A DNA stretch of 64,000 nucleotides from Oscillospiraceae bacterium (lineage in GTDB: Bacteria; Bacillota; Clostridia; Oscillospirales; Acutalibacteraceae), in assembly GCA_031261445.1 (NCBI GenBank), contig JAISJQ010000055.1, positions 45,864-109,863 of the forward strand, in the 5' to 3' direction. The notes under the pieces are model-generated. The model made no database searches. It saw only the letters and a program-made list of their open reading frames with translations, and was not told where the DNA came from. Positions 41,601 to 49,008 of the stretch are shown one piece after another (the stretch's first letter is position 1; each line of letters starts with the position of its first letter). The translations under genes and the position numbers were made by a program.

Positions 41601-44007
41601 CCTTGACGCAATCTTCGCACCGTTCGTGGCCTACGACCCGGCCACAGTGACCATCGACAACCAAGCGCAGTTTAAGGCAAAACTCTACGAACTGCTTTCA
41701 CCGGCCGTGCCGCTCCTGCTCTTCTTCCTCACCGGAAAAGACATCAAAGTCATCGACGACGCTGGCGTGAACAACGGCAATGGATTCATCACCGCATTCG
41801 GTTACGAAGGCTACAAGAATGGCTTGCTCCCGATCCTCGCTGGTCTGGGCGCTGACATCGACGGTTACCTCGCAACCATCATGGACTACGACACCTTCGC
41901 CGATTCGGCAACAACGAACACCCAGCGCTTGGAAGCGATCGTTGAACCGATTCTGTTCTTCCTGAACAAGTTGACCTCCGCGCCGACGGATACCCTGTTG
42001 CACACGTTGCCCAACCTGCTCTACCTCATCAGCGACGCAAACGGCGACTCCATCCTCTCGCAGTCTGTCAACAATTTGGTCTACACGATTTCCGTCCTCG
42101 CACCGTATATCGCACCGCTTCAGTCCATCTGGGAAGGCACAGTTGCCCCGATCCTCGAGAGCATCGGTGGGCTCAACGCAACCGTGGCCGACCTGCTCGG
42201 CGGATTCCTTGATGCCGATGTGGCACAGTTCATCGTTGGCACAGTGACCGAATATGACGCTTCCCTGAAGTCTATCGGCAAAGCCAACAATGCCAGCTAC
42301 GTTAAAGTGGACCTGAACGGCTTGCTCGTGCAAGTGCTCGACCTGTTGGGCGCACTGGATATCATCGAAGAAAACGGTTTGACCGGTCTCGTGTATCTGT
42401 TGCAACCCGGCGATCCCGCCAAACCTGGCCCGATTGTCTATCCTGCACTCAACAACGGCGATCCTGGTGGGGAGCGCAACGAATGGTGGACGAAGGCACA
42501 CGAAACCTATGTCATCGACCGCGCGGATGACTTTGTCAACAAACTCTGGACTGTCCTCTTCGGTGTACCGTTTGGTTCGCTGGATCTGGAAGGCGCAACG
42601 GACGGGGCCGCAAGCGAAGCGAGCACCTTCCTGACCAACCTGCTGGGCAGTGCAGTTTACACGCAAGACAACTTCGACATGATCGTTGGCGGCTTGCAAG
42701 GCGTCATCCCCGAACTCGCCAATTCCGAAGTCCTGCCCGGTCGCACGCTTGGCGACATCCTCGCAGAAGCTGTCACCGTGGGCAATAAGCACATCGATGT
42801 GCTAACCATCCTCAACAAGTTGGCCGCTTGGAAGCAAACTGCACCTGTCGACAACCAGAACGGTTTCGTCACGCAACTCGTTTCCTTCCTCGCACCGCTG
42901 ATGCCGATCCTCGATTTCGTCCTGGCTGGCGAAGACCTCCGTATCCTCCAAGGCCGCTCAGACATCGACAACGGTAAGGGCTTTGTCAAGGCGTTTGGTT
43001 ACGATGGTTACCAGTACGGCTTGATCCCGATCTACGAAGCACTGCTCAAACCGCTCGGTAAAGAGAGTGCTATCCTAACAAAAGATCAGTGGGTCAACCT
43101 GCCCACCGATGAACAAAGACTGCAAGCAGTCCTTGACCCGATCCTCTTGGCAGTGGAACAACTCCTGACCGATCCTGTCAACACACTGCTCACACTCCTG
43201 CCGAACATTGCCTACTTCATCAATGATGCAAACGGCGATTCCCTGCTCCAACAGAGCCTTGACCGCATCCTCTTCTCCATCAACACGGTTGTTGAGGAAG
43301 CACTCCTGACCGATACCCTCCAAGGTGCAATTGGCCAGTGGCCCATCAAGATCTCTGTCAGCGCGATCCTCGAAGACCTCATCGGTGGTTTGAACCTGCC
43401 GATCTCTGCGGCTGGCGTCATCGAAGGCCTGATCATCGGTGAGTTGAAAGACTACACCTCTGCATCCGGCGCACCGGCGAAGTATATCGTGTCGAAAGAC
43501 AATGGCGACCGCGGCGCAGTCCTGACGGCCATCCTCCGCATCGCAATCAACGCGGTTGTGACGGAAGAAAACCGCCTGAAGGTTCTCGACCTGCTCGTGA
43601 ACACGCTGAACCTGAGCGGCACTGCCTACGCAGTTGTCAACCAAACGCTCAAAGATATTCTGGTGTTCTTTAAGCAGGGCGGCACAACGCAATGGGGCAA
43701 CAAGGTTTACGGCGCGGACATCGTGCTCAACCTCGTGTTCGTCCTCGCGTATGGCGCTGACAAAGTCGTCTGCTCGTTCTACGACAACTGGCAAAATGTC
43801 AATGCCGTAGTGCGCACGACTTACGAGAAGTTACTTGCCTCGAACAAGTATGATTCCTCGTTTGCCCAACACGCCCAGGCGTTCACAGATCGCTATATCA
43901 AAGAGATCTTCACGCCGAAGGAAGGCTTTGCCCAGTTTGGATTCATCTCGTTCTTCCAAAACATCTTCGCTTGGTTCAAAAAGATCTTCGGATACTTCTT
44001 TGGCTAA
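35617..44007 (+). CDS. Giant secreted repeat protein (2796 residues), unknown function
   Basis: Signal peptide (residues 1-42: MKKFLRKLPRRTLSIVLSVL, then a hydrophobic run to AVADGD), then about 2750 residues outside the cell. From about residue 1200 the protein is built of diverged units of roughly 400-450 residues. Markers of a unit: G-K/E-DL..L, then GYxGYxxGL (residues 1649, 2062, 2461), then DPIL...PNLLYFI (prolines 1262, 1716, 2132, 2529). Units are rich in short Leu/Ile helices, suggesting an all-helical solenoid. No LPXTG, SLH, dockerin or catalytic motif recognised. The end FFQNIFAWFKKIFGYFFG is aromatic and cationic. Perfect ribosome site, own terminator; about 13% of the window. 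Confidence 0.8.
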   Translation: MKKFLRKLPRRTLSIVLSVLMVLSAVAVVVPLMALSVVAAVADGDTNSNAWATAADDVEKIVWLHETLPGAAANQYANNWFQAAGTYAAAQYFNYNPSKNVYDTTVFNGGAHGSPNDNATSMAKSEDGLEANETALMNTAKSRLTGDRGVLTFSKSVAEQTRLKNYRPQITNMGNLKDEVVVSASFTVTGAEGAWTERWDSTSGNDTVKNAQGYAWVYMSAKSALTQTKTGVIPKAMHVYDDYFVPAILDRSPVGETLETIQGWLDEARAVINTFEATSGIDLDWAYGIIGEKKGKVDAYIDLLEFTLTLPQYVEMAEWFQGPAVGQTVVINENLNQTNYNRPAGYEPRTFENDVAYYYGDDASAKYTLAELEALHLLAVSKLAQLRAIESKLTQWSVLVATAALGGVNIDLDWDQVWIDNLYKTVVQFKLHNMLDEAKLLIAESDNPHEGVADNLNPDDPAEPFVDSDYRLSTQRVVTIKEILSGDIDALNAYRAQSLDAIVDAIFAGDYTQTKLTERRDLLNHEYGYRVELGFSEEVWYSYRDFFTPMSARNWATTKPADAIALYLSEEEHGNAPKPAYKGYQKNVIAYNALKAQAQAALSAQEFGEIYGAYSEDVIIPTENIILNGIALSLTSYVYTGMQIIANLEEANKIHIAGDTIDVISWATFAQLEEVIKTIDVGVYEFLKDTSNLWRLGTADPAYTATETETDYLWLINVVLKKINDFKDHPENYYVSTDLEAPERPATANDFAPGHNYTATDDKMLTVLNKLDTFLSTGDLNSLPLDALGLDLNSILGGLGAAPSGALNVPSILQAVLEGMLLNNDTINMIVGMVYPMVLPQFEKEFKNIAQPSMLDGMGDGQIVEITLRPLHDLFGNSALKGLRWTQNNGQLNGAPPADFTLPNNTLSDLRLYPDLMADALDPVKFASAYNALKKTYSDHPELSTPITIMNSNPPIYNGYFYDLDVWHDANIFDSKLGRDARGNPILNADGVAEGTYTIDWGLDGLTGTELRTRFVDALGAALGGLLPLLRTIFAGVSYQGFHDNIGEAHGYASDSQASNPIPLNLGPSRGGNSGNLAQEGFDGQAGNITMSGIYLNLTIPPIKGYQTLLTPIFETLAGTDSAILDKIPAITTLATNTDYGKPTTAPVLNRRIGANGASGSTGQNESSSGNETRKAVVSVAIIGEVASATSHQGIASYYRYATNPNYTYPKTSLAVGATPLVTETAVTKASRNLVAAIFDPIFAYVDKLGAAPLSVIEELLPNLFYALSFNKIAGALEGLDLSINIDADGWLRLGYLHANAHNQVVLNLPDGTLKEGIKLYIDGTGCAKDTTANIAVEALVKEIKPVEMPLSGIIADALPGGIPSSVADLMALLPLGDIGDVLPPFNPGRIMTYGGAQPGPGGLKSLASKDLDGTRHYIVADKPDVTHAMLGSILSKFAPAMNTPEGLAAIVELIVPQAYANIPVNFTDPTFNTVSYPDWWAGADTAQDPEKEAGAIADGQYILDNANGILDLAWQIFFQKSGTFGDGLKAIINDLALGTISFSELVDQIQGFLTEGELAATLDSFSSLLSSAIVIGGQTVDVAAIIDGLKNYDASAVTVTNLEELVDALIDLLAPLGPVFDFIFSGKDLEILDIDAGNGSETLVKALGYNGYADGLFYILEALAKPLGVAVTAPAAYAALGTNYAGKLHAILDPILGVLQQVETDPVGSVLDLVPNLLYFISKPANEADGTSSPLELALNGAFHSIFVLLDTLAPLFNVSDLLADISLPEGISLIGGVKLDVQALIGELPFELSKLLVGVLDTNDRTVITDRVGLLFAILKEVGALAFVTDNGYEALTYLIQYEKFPNPELVDYAVAAAAVNVNRADHAWLTDTELNYIRANADGVINWAWDYLLYSNPAGKPWLEDIVNGAIGGGFELKATLSETVQALFGNDFLVKDNLDLIVDIVKGLKATLDGIEIPAIKVEALGLESDSSLTLTSLIKKLLTVGGEGVDLDAIFAPFVAYDPATVTIDNQAQFKAKLYELLSPAVPLLLFFLTGKDIKVIDDAGVNNGNGFITAFGYEGYKNGLLPILAGLGADIDGYLATIMDYDTFADSATTNTQRLEAIVEPILFFLNKLTSAPTDTLLHTLPNLLYLISDANGDSILSQSVNNLVYTISVLAPYIAPLQSIWEGTVAPILESIGGLNATVADLLGGFLDADVAQFIVGTVTEYDASLKSIGKANNASYVKVDLNGLLVQVLDLLGALDIIEENGLTGLVYLLQPGDPAKPGPIVYPALNNGDPGGERNEWWTKAHETYVIDRADDFVNKLWTVLFGVPFGSLDLEGATDGAASEASTFLTNLLGSAVYTQDNFDMIVGGLQGVIPELANSEVLPGRTLGDILAEAVTVGNKHIDVLTILNKLAAWKQTAPVDNQNGFVTQLVSFLAPLMPILDFVLAGEDLRILQGRSDIDNGKGFVKAFGYDGYQYGLIPIYEALLKPLGKESAILTKDQWVNLPTDEQRLQAVLDPILLAVEQLLTDPVNTLLTLLPNIAYFINDANGDSLLQQSLDRILFSINTVVEEALLTDTLQGAIGQWPIKISVSAILEDLIGGLNLPISAAGVIEGLIIGELKDYTSASGAPAKYIVSKDNGDRGAVLTAILRIAINAVVTEENRLKVLDLLVNTLNLSGTAYAVVNQTLKDILVFFKQGGTTQWGNKVYGADIVLNLVFVLAYGADKVVCSFYDNWQNVNAVVRTTYEKLLASNKYDSSFAQHAQAFTDRYIKEIFTPKEGFAQFGFISFFQNIFAWFKKIFGYFFG
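40498..43290 (+). repeat. Three long internal repeats of the giant protein
   Basis: Protein-level repeats: GYNGYADGL, GYEGYKNGL, GYDGYQYGL at 413- and 399-residue spacing, each followed about 70 residues later by the PNLLYFI-type block. A fourth, partial copy has only the PNLFYAL block at residue 1262. Confidence 0.8.
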
Positions 44008-44036
44008 GAAAGTGTTGACGGTTTGACCGACAAACG

Positions 44037-44071
44037 AGCGCCCCGCACCCAACTTGGGTGCGGGGCGCTTT
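44037..44071. terminator. Strong hairpin between convergent genes
   Basis: AGCGCCCCGCACCC-AACTT-GGGTGCGGGGCGCT, perfect 14-bp stem; only two Ts follow on the plus strand. Confidence 0.75.
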
Positions 44072-44127
44072 GCAAAAAATGCGCGCACACAGTTGAAATG
44101 TGTGCGCCAATGTGTTATAATGAGAAC

Positions 44128-45036
44128 TCAGAAATGCGTTTCGATGACTTTCTCGCAAGTTCTGGGGGAGTAGAGCCAGTGTTCTATGCGGTTGCTTCGC
44201 ACATAGTAGAAGGGAGATTCGGGTGTGATGGTTTGCGAAAATGCATCCACAAGCACAAGCTTGATCTTCATTTTCTCCGGGATGATCGCTTTGACATAAA
44301 CACTACAGGACATGCCCGCGTGCAAACCCGGCACAAACTCTGCCAGCCCGGAAAGGTTGGGCGTGAGTTCGACAAAGATTCCGTAATGTTCAACCGAGCG
44401 GATGATGCCCGGCACTGTGTCGCCAATGTTGAAGTTCGCGGCGTTTTCGCTCCAAGTGCCCAACAACTCCTTCATCGTCAGCGTGATGCGTCCGCAATGG
44501 TCAATATTGCGCACGGCGGCTCTGATCTTCATCCCAACGCGCAGACGTTGGCATGGATGCTCGATGCGGGAAACGCAGATTTGACTGACGGGTAGCAGTG
44601 CGCTGATGCCCGCGCCCACGTCACAAAAAACGCCAAAGGATTCTAGGCGCGTGACAACAGCAGTCACGATGTGACCCGGCTGCAGGGAGCGCAGATATTC
44701 CTGACAGCAAGCGGATTGCACCGCTTTGCGCGAAAGAAAGACTGTATCGCCACAAAAGCGCTCGACAATGAATTGCACAGGTTTGTTGACACGTGTCAAC
44801 AGTGCGACATCGCGTACTTGTCCGTTATCGATCCCCAACGCGCCCTCACTGCGCGGGATTACGCCCCGCATCGTCCCCAAAGAAACGTGCAAATTGTGCG
44901 CACTGTCACACAAAATCGCGCGACTTTCCAACACTTGTCCCGCTGCCTGCGCCTGCTTGAGTGACGCTTCATTCTGCATCGCACGCACATTTTCATCGTC
45001 GGCTATGAGTGCGCCCTCGGGGAGAAAAATGCGCAT
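44128..45036 (-). CDS. S1 RNA-binding domain protein (ribosomal protein S1-like)
   Basis: 302 residues from ATG 45036 (GAGGTG upstream). Three S1/OB folds: a degenerate one (about 33-100), a good one (GHIVTAVVTRLESFGVFCDVG, about 118-190) and another (GDTVPGIIRSVEHYGIFVEL, about 200-265). The size is below true six-domain S1 and like the short S1-type proteins of Firmicutes, which bind mRNA or ribosomes. Cysteines are unusually frequent. Divergent from holA with a 57-base gap. Exact role not clear. Confidence 0.78.
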   Translation of the reverse strand: MRIFLPEGALIADDENVRAMQNEASLKQAQAAGQVLESRAILCDSAHNLHVSLGTMRGVIPRSEGALGIDNGQVRDVALLTRVNKPVQFIVERFCGDTVFLSRKAVQSACCQEYLRSLQPGHIVTAVVTRLESFGVFCDVGAGISALLPVSQICVSRIEHPCQRLRVGMKIRAAVRNIDHCGRITLTMKELLGTWSENAANFNIGDTVPGIIRSVEHYGIFVELTPNLSGLAEFVPGLHAGMSCSVYVKAIIPEKMKIKLVLVDAFSQTITPESPFYYVRSNRIEHWLYSPRTCEKVIETHF

Positions 45037-45093
45037 TTCTTGCACCTCATCTACAGTTGGTTCATATTAATTTATGGCGCAAAAGGAGTAAAC

Positions 45094-46146
45094 ATGCCTC
45101 TAATCAGTGAAAAAGAATTGCGTCAGCGTGAAAAATCCGGGAATTTGGGCGGCGTGTTTTTTATCTACGGGGAGGACAGCTATCGTTCCGCTCTTGCGGT
45201 GAAAGCACTGCAGAAAGCGGCTGGCGGCGAAGGGGGATTCGCCTCGCGCAGTTTTGCGGGGAAAGAGGTGGATCTTGACGATGTGGCAGAGGCTGTCACA
45301 ACCGTGTCACTCAGTGGCGGGGGTGTCTGTGTGACGGTGCGTGACCTAGCGTTCGATGCCCTGAGCGACGGGCAAGTCAAGAAGCTCAAGGAACTGACCC
45401 AGCTTGTCCCGCCGGAGAGCACGCTGATTTTTTGGCATAGCGCGTCCGAAATCAAGAAGACAGCACGCACGCGCTCCCTTATTAAGTTATTCACGGAGCG
45501 CGGACATGTGCTAGATTGTGAAAAAATGACCGCCAGAGAACTGGAAAAAGTGCTCTCTGAAGGCGCAAAACGGCGCGGTTGCCACTTTGCGCCCGGTGTG
45601 GTGGGTTACCTCGTCCAGTCCGTGGGGACAGAGCTCAACTTGTTGCAACATGAACTGGAAAAATTGTGCGATTATGCCGCTGGGAAGGGGGCGGACGCAA
45701 TCACCGCCGAGACGGTCGATGCGCTCTGCGCAAAAACCGTGGAGGCCACCGCCTTTGATCTGACCCGCGCACTTTTGGCGGGGGAACGTGCCCGCGCGTT
45801 GAAATTGTTGGAATCCTTGTTCGCCCAGCGCGTAGAACCGCTCATGATTTTGGGCGCGATGAATACGTCGTTCATCGATCTATACCAAGTGAAGCTGGCG
45901 CAAATGGCACGCTGTAGCACAAGCGAGCTGGCGCAGCTCCTGCCGGGCATGTACAAAGGGCGCGAATTCCGCCTGCGCAACGCGGGTGGACGCGCCAGCG
46001 CACTTTCGTTGCCGCGCCTACGCGCTTGCCTGAAATACCTCGCGGAGGCGGACACGCTGCTCAAGTCCGCGCCCGCTCCGGCGCGTCCGTTGCTCGAGCG
46101 AACCGTGCTGTCTTTGGGATTGGCGCTCGCGCCAGCAAGGCGGTGA
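45094..46146 (+). CDS. holA: DNA polymerase III delta subunit
   Basis: 350 residues from ATG 45094 (AAAGGAG). Clamp-loader subunit that opens the beta clamp. N-terminal AAA+ part without a Walker A lysine motif (VFFIYGEDSYRSALAVKAL is the family start), then the C-terminal collar domain (TAFDLTRALLAGERARALKLL). Length and order of blocks match Firmicute HolA. The TOPRIM gene starts inside its stop (GTGA), so they are coupled; rpsT, a frequent neighbour, is absent. Confidence 0.9.
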   Translation: MPLISEKELRQREKSGNLGGVFFIYGEDSYRSALAVKALQKAAGGEGGFASRSFAGKEVDLDDVAEAVTTVSLSGGGVCVTVRDLAFDALSDGQVKKLKELTQLVPPESTLIFWHSASEIKKTARTRSLIKLFTERGHVLDCEKMTARELEKVLSEGAKRRGCHFAPGVVGYLVQSVGTELNLLQHELEKLCDYAAGKGADAITAETVDALCAKTVEATAFDLTRALLAGERARALKLLESLFAQRVEPLMILGAMNTSFIDLYQVKLAQMARCSTSELAQLLPGMYKGREFRLRNAGGRASALSLPRLRACLKYLAEADTLLKSAPAPARPLLERTVLSLGLALAPARR

Positions 46147-46748
46147 GCAGGACGGAACAGCAGAAAATCGTCCTCCGGCAGGCCGTTCTCGTGGAGGGCA
46201 AGTACGACAAAGCGAAGCTCGCGTCCCTGCTGGACGCGCTGATCATCGACCTGGACGGCTTCCATATCTTCCACAATCGGGCGCGTTTGCAACTCATCCG
46301 CCGTTTAGCCAGCGAGCGCGGGGTTGTGATTTTCACCGACAGTGACCGCGCGGGCTTTCAGATTCGCGCCTATCTCAAAGGTGCGTTGCCGTCGGAACAG
46401 GTTTGGCACGCCTATTTGCCGGACATTTTTGGTAAAGAGCGGCGCAAGGTGGTGCCCTCTGCCGAGGGGAAAATCGGCGTGGAAGGCGCGAGCCGACAAG
46501 TGATTATCGAGGCGCTGGCGCGTGCGGGGGTGCACCAGATTCCCAGTGCGGATACGGCAGAGCGCATCACCAAACTGGATTTATTTGAAGCCGGCCTGTC
46601 TGGAAAATCCGATAGCCGGGCGCGGCGGATGCACCTGCTGCGCTCGTTGGATCTGCCCGCCAATCTGCCCACCAACACCCTGCCGGGCGTGCTCAGTGCG
46701 CTGATGAGCCGTGCTCAATTCTTTGAAGCCGCCCTGAAGAGCGACTAA
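46143..46748 (+). CDS. TOPRIM-domain nuclease, ribonuclease M5-like
   Basis: 201 residues from GTG 46143 overlapping holA by 4 bases; the ORF-track start is in the wrong reading context. TOPRIM motifs: VLVEGKYDKAKL with the catalytic Glu and FTDSDRAGFQIR with the metal-binding DxD. RNase M5 (RnmV) matures 5S rRNA and has this size and fold. The C-terminal half (about 110-200, ITKLDLFEAGL ... RSLDLPANLPTN) is the DUF4093-type extension. It may act on rRNA or another structured RNA. Confidence 0.75.
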   Translation: MSRTEQQKIVLRQAVLVEGKYDKAKLASLLDALIIDLDGFHIFHNRARLQLIRRLASERGVVIFTDSDRAGFQIRAYLKGALPSEQVWHAYLPDIFGKERRKVVPSAEGKIGVEGASRQVIIEALARAGVHQIPSADTAERITKLDLFEAGLSGKSDSRARRMHLLRSLDLPANLPTNTLPGVLSALMSRAQFFEAALKSD

Positions 46749-46769
46749 ATTGTCAGGCATTTTGCGACC

Positions 46770-48305
46770 TTATTTGGACAAACCGTCCGCTTTTGGTGCG
46801 ACAAAAATCGTGGTGTAGGTGTGATAGATGACCATGCCCGGTCGCGCGGCGGCGGGCTTTTTCAGGGACTTTGCGGGGACGATGTCCACCGCCACTTTCC
46901 CGCTCTCGCGTGCGCTGGAGTGCCAAGCCGCCAGCGCGGCGGCCTGTTCGGTCACGGAGTTCGGGATTGCGCGATCCATGGCGCGAATGAGCACGTGCGC
47001 ACCGGGCACTTTTTGCGCGTGCAGCCACAGGTCGCCGCGGCGCGACTGCCGAAAAGTCAGCTGTTCATTTTGTGCCGCCGTGCGCCCAATCTGCACGGTG
47101 AACCCTTCCAATTCCAGCGAAATGGGCGCAAGAGGGCGCGTTTTTTTGGACGCTTTTGCGTGCGTGCGTCTCTCTGGAAGCAAGCCTTCGGCCACCAATT
47201 CGCCCCGCAAAGCGGCGATTTCTTCGCTACTTGTGGCGCGTCTTAAGGCATCCAGCGCATCGGCCAAATAGGCGCAGTCCGCCTCACCCGCCACGATCAA
47301 CCCGCGTAGTGCCTCTTGCGCCGTGCGGGCTTTTTGGTAGCGTTTGTAATATTGTTGCGCATTGGCGCTGGGGGAGAGGCGCGGGTCAGCGGGAATGCGC
47401 AAAATTTCGCCGCCGTTGTAGTAATCCTCCACGTCATAAAAAGCCGCGCCGGGCGTTAATTGAAACTGCTGGGCGAGGATCAGTTCGCCGTATTTTTTCA
47501 GCGTTTCCCGATCTTCCGCACGGGCGAGGTCGCACTTTTGGTTTTCCACACGCCGCTGTGTACGGCTGCGCAGTGTTTCGAGCGTTTGCCGCAGACCGCC
47601 GTCCAAGCGGGCGCGTCGTTCCGCCTGATCGCGCTGGCTGAACAGGCTCTCTAGCCGGGCAGACAGGGGCGGCAGTTGCCCGTCTTCCGCTTCTCCACAC
47701 GCCCACTTTTCCAAGATTTCGCTTCGCGGTGGCAGTGCCCGCGCGTGGTAGTTTTCGGGGCGTGGCGGGGGCGCATAGGGCACGCCGGGCAGGAGGACAC
47801 GCGCCGCGCGTCCCCGCGCGTCCATCTCCGGGTACACCCGCCGCAGGGCATCGAGCACCACGCCGCCTTGCAACAGTAGCACGTTGGCCCGCGTGGGGAT
47901 CAGTTCAAGACAGAGCGTCAGTGCCTGCGGGTCGCCCAGTTCGTCCGTAGCAGAAAAGTCCAAATACAGTACCCGATCGCCGTCCTCTTGTCGCACGGTC
48001 AGCAAGCGTGCACCGCCCAGATGCTTGCGCAAAAACATACAGAACATGGGTGGCGTGGCCGGGTTTTCGGGCGACTGGCTGATGAAGTGCACGCGCGGCG
48101 CGTCCGGGCGGGCGCAGATCAGCAGGCGCAGGGGGGCGTTGTAGGGGCACGCCATGGCGTGCCCGGCTGCGTCCGCACGTGCCGTGTTTTTCAGCACCAA
48201 CACCAGCTCCCGCGCACCGGGCTGGTGGATTTTCTCCACACGTGCGCCGACCGCGAGGGCGATTTCGTCCCGCAGATAGTGCAGCGTCGCGGCATCAAGC
48301 GTCAT
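46770..48305 (-). CDS. rqcH: Ribosome quality-control factor RqcH (NFACT family), with in-frame repeat insertion
   Basis: 511 residues, shorter than the usual 560-590. RqcH binds stalled 50S subunits and adds alanine tails. NFACT-N: KIHQPGARELVLVL, PPMFCMFLRKHLGG and DGDRVLYLDF with the Asp-Arg pair needed for tRNA recruitment. NFACT-R: SRRGDLWLHAQKVPGAHVLI. The middle coiled coil is shortened. Residues around AAGHAMACPYNAP are encoded by a 20-bp perfect GGGCACGCCATGGCGTGCCC palindrome of the GTAGGGGC family and have no counterpart in B. subtilis RqcH as recalled. ATG 48305 overlaps the flavoprotein gene by 11 bases. Confidence 0.88.
   Translation of the reverse strand: MTLDAATLHYLRDEIALAVGARVEKIHQPGARELVLVLKNTARADAAGHAMACPYNAPLRLLICARPDAPRVHFISQSPENPATPPMFCMFLRKHLGGARLLTVRQEDGDRVLYLDFSATDELGDPQALTLCLELIPTRANVLLLQGGVVLDALRRVYPEMDARGRAARVLLPGVPYAPPPRPENYHARALPPRSEILEKWACGEAEDGQLPPLSARLESLFSQRDQAERRARLDGGLRQTLETLRSRTQRRVENQKCDLARAEDRETLKKYGELILAQQFQLTPGAAFYDVEDYYNGGEILRIPADPRLSPSANAQQYYKRYQKARTAQEALRGLIVAGEADCAYLADALDALRRATSSEEIAALRGELVAEGLLPERRTHAKASKKTRPLAPISLELEGFTVQIGRTAAQNEQLTFRQSRRGDLWLHAQKVPGAHVLIRAMDRAIPNSVTEQAAALAAWHSSARESGKVAVDIVPAKSLKKPAAARPGMVIYHTYTTIFVAPKADGLSK
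48141..48164. repeat. Family E palindrome inside rqcH
   Basis: GTAGGGGCACGCCATGGCGTGCCC; the last 20 bases are a perfect palindrome. Same head sequence as the intergenic GTAGGGGC elements. Confidence 0.8.
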
Positions 48306-48879
48306 GTTGTGCTCCCAATTTTTCCAGTAGCCACACGATGTTTTCGCCTAGGTGCACCATGGTCTCCACGCCCTCTTCGTCCCGCGCAAAGTCGCCGGGG
48401 TCGCGGGCGAGAGACATGTGCCAATACGTGCTACCCGGTTGCACCATGCCGCTGATGAAGAAAAAGTGGTTGATGGAGTCGAGCACATGCACGCTCCCCG
48501 CGCGGCGCACCGCCGCCACGGATGCGCCAATTTTGCGTGTGAAGCTGCGCCCGTCAAACAGCGCGATAAAGCCGCAGCGGTCAATCACCGCCTTGAGCTC
48601 TGGCGTCAGGTCGGCAAAGTAGGTGGGCGAGCCCATAAGGATCACGTCCGCGTCCCGCATTTTTGGGTACAGCTCGTTGATCCAGTCGTCTTGCGTGCAG
48701 CGCCCCGGCCTGTCCTCACAGCCCCAGCAGGAGGTGCAGCCGCGCACAGGCCGTCCGCCCGCTTGATAAAATTCGGTCTCGTGCCCAGCGTCCGCCGTGA
48801 CTTCCAGCACCGCCCGGAGCATGTGCGCCGTATTGCCGTTTTTGTGCGGACTGCCGTTGATGGCGAGGATTTTTGACAT
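48295..48879 (-). CDS. Iron-sulfur flavoprotein / NADPH-dependent FMN reductase family
   Basis: 194 residues from ATG 48879 (GGAGG upstream). Flavodoxin-like fold with FMN phosphate loop GSPHKNGNTAHML (about 9-21) and MGSPTYFADLTPELK. The compact cysteine motif CTSCWGCEDRPGRC (C-x2-C-x2-C-x6-C) matches the [4Fe-4S] site of the Isf family from methanogens and anaerobes, which moves electrons between ferredoxin and acceptors or removes oxygen species. First gene of a two-gene unit with rqcH. Confidence 0.85.
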   Translation of the reverse strand: MSKILAINGSPHKNGNTAHMLRAVLEVTADAGHETEFYQAGGRPVRGCTSCWGCEDRPGRCTQDDWINELYPKMRDADVILMGSPTYFADLTPELKAVIDRCGFIALFDGRSFTRKIGASVAAVRRAGSVHVLDSINHFFFISGMVQPGSTYWHMSLARDPGDFARDEEGVETMVHLGENIVWLLEKLGAQHDA

Positions 48880-48951
48880 GCGTGCCTCCATTTCTAACGT
48901 TCCGTACTATTATACCAGTCGCCGCGGAAAAAAGCAATTGGCAAAAGTCGG

Positions 48952-48980
48952 TTGAATTCCCGCGCGAAATGTGGTATACT
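48952..48980 (+). promoter_or_regulatory. parAB promoter
   Basis: TTGAAT (48952-48957), 17-base spacer, TATACT (48975-48980). Confidence 0.65.
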
Positions 48981-49008
48981 TTGTCGTGACAGGATCAAGG
49001 GAGTACGT

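Noticed and set aside
41698-42792. 364-aa minus-strand ORF in the giant gene
   Set aside because: Antisense shadow of the repeat-coding strand; no ribosome site or domain.
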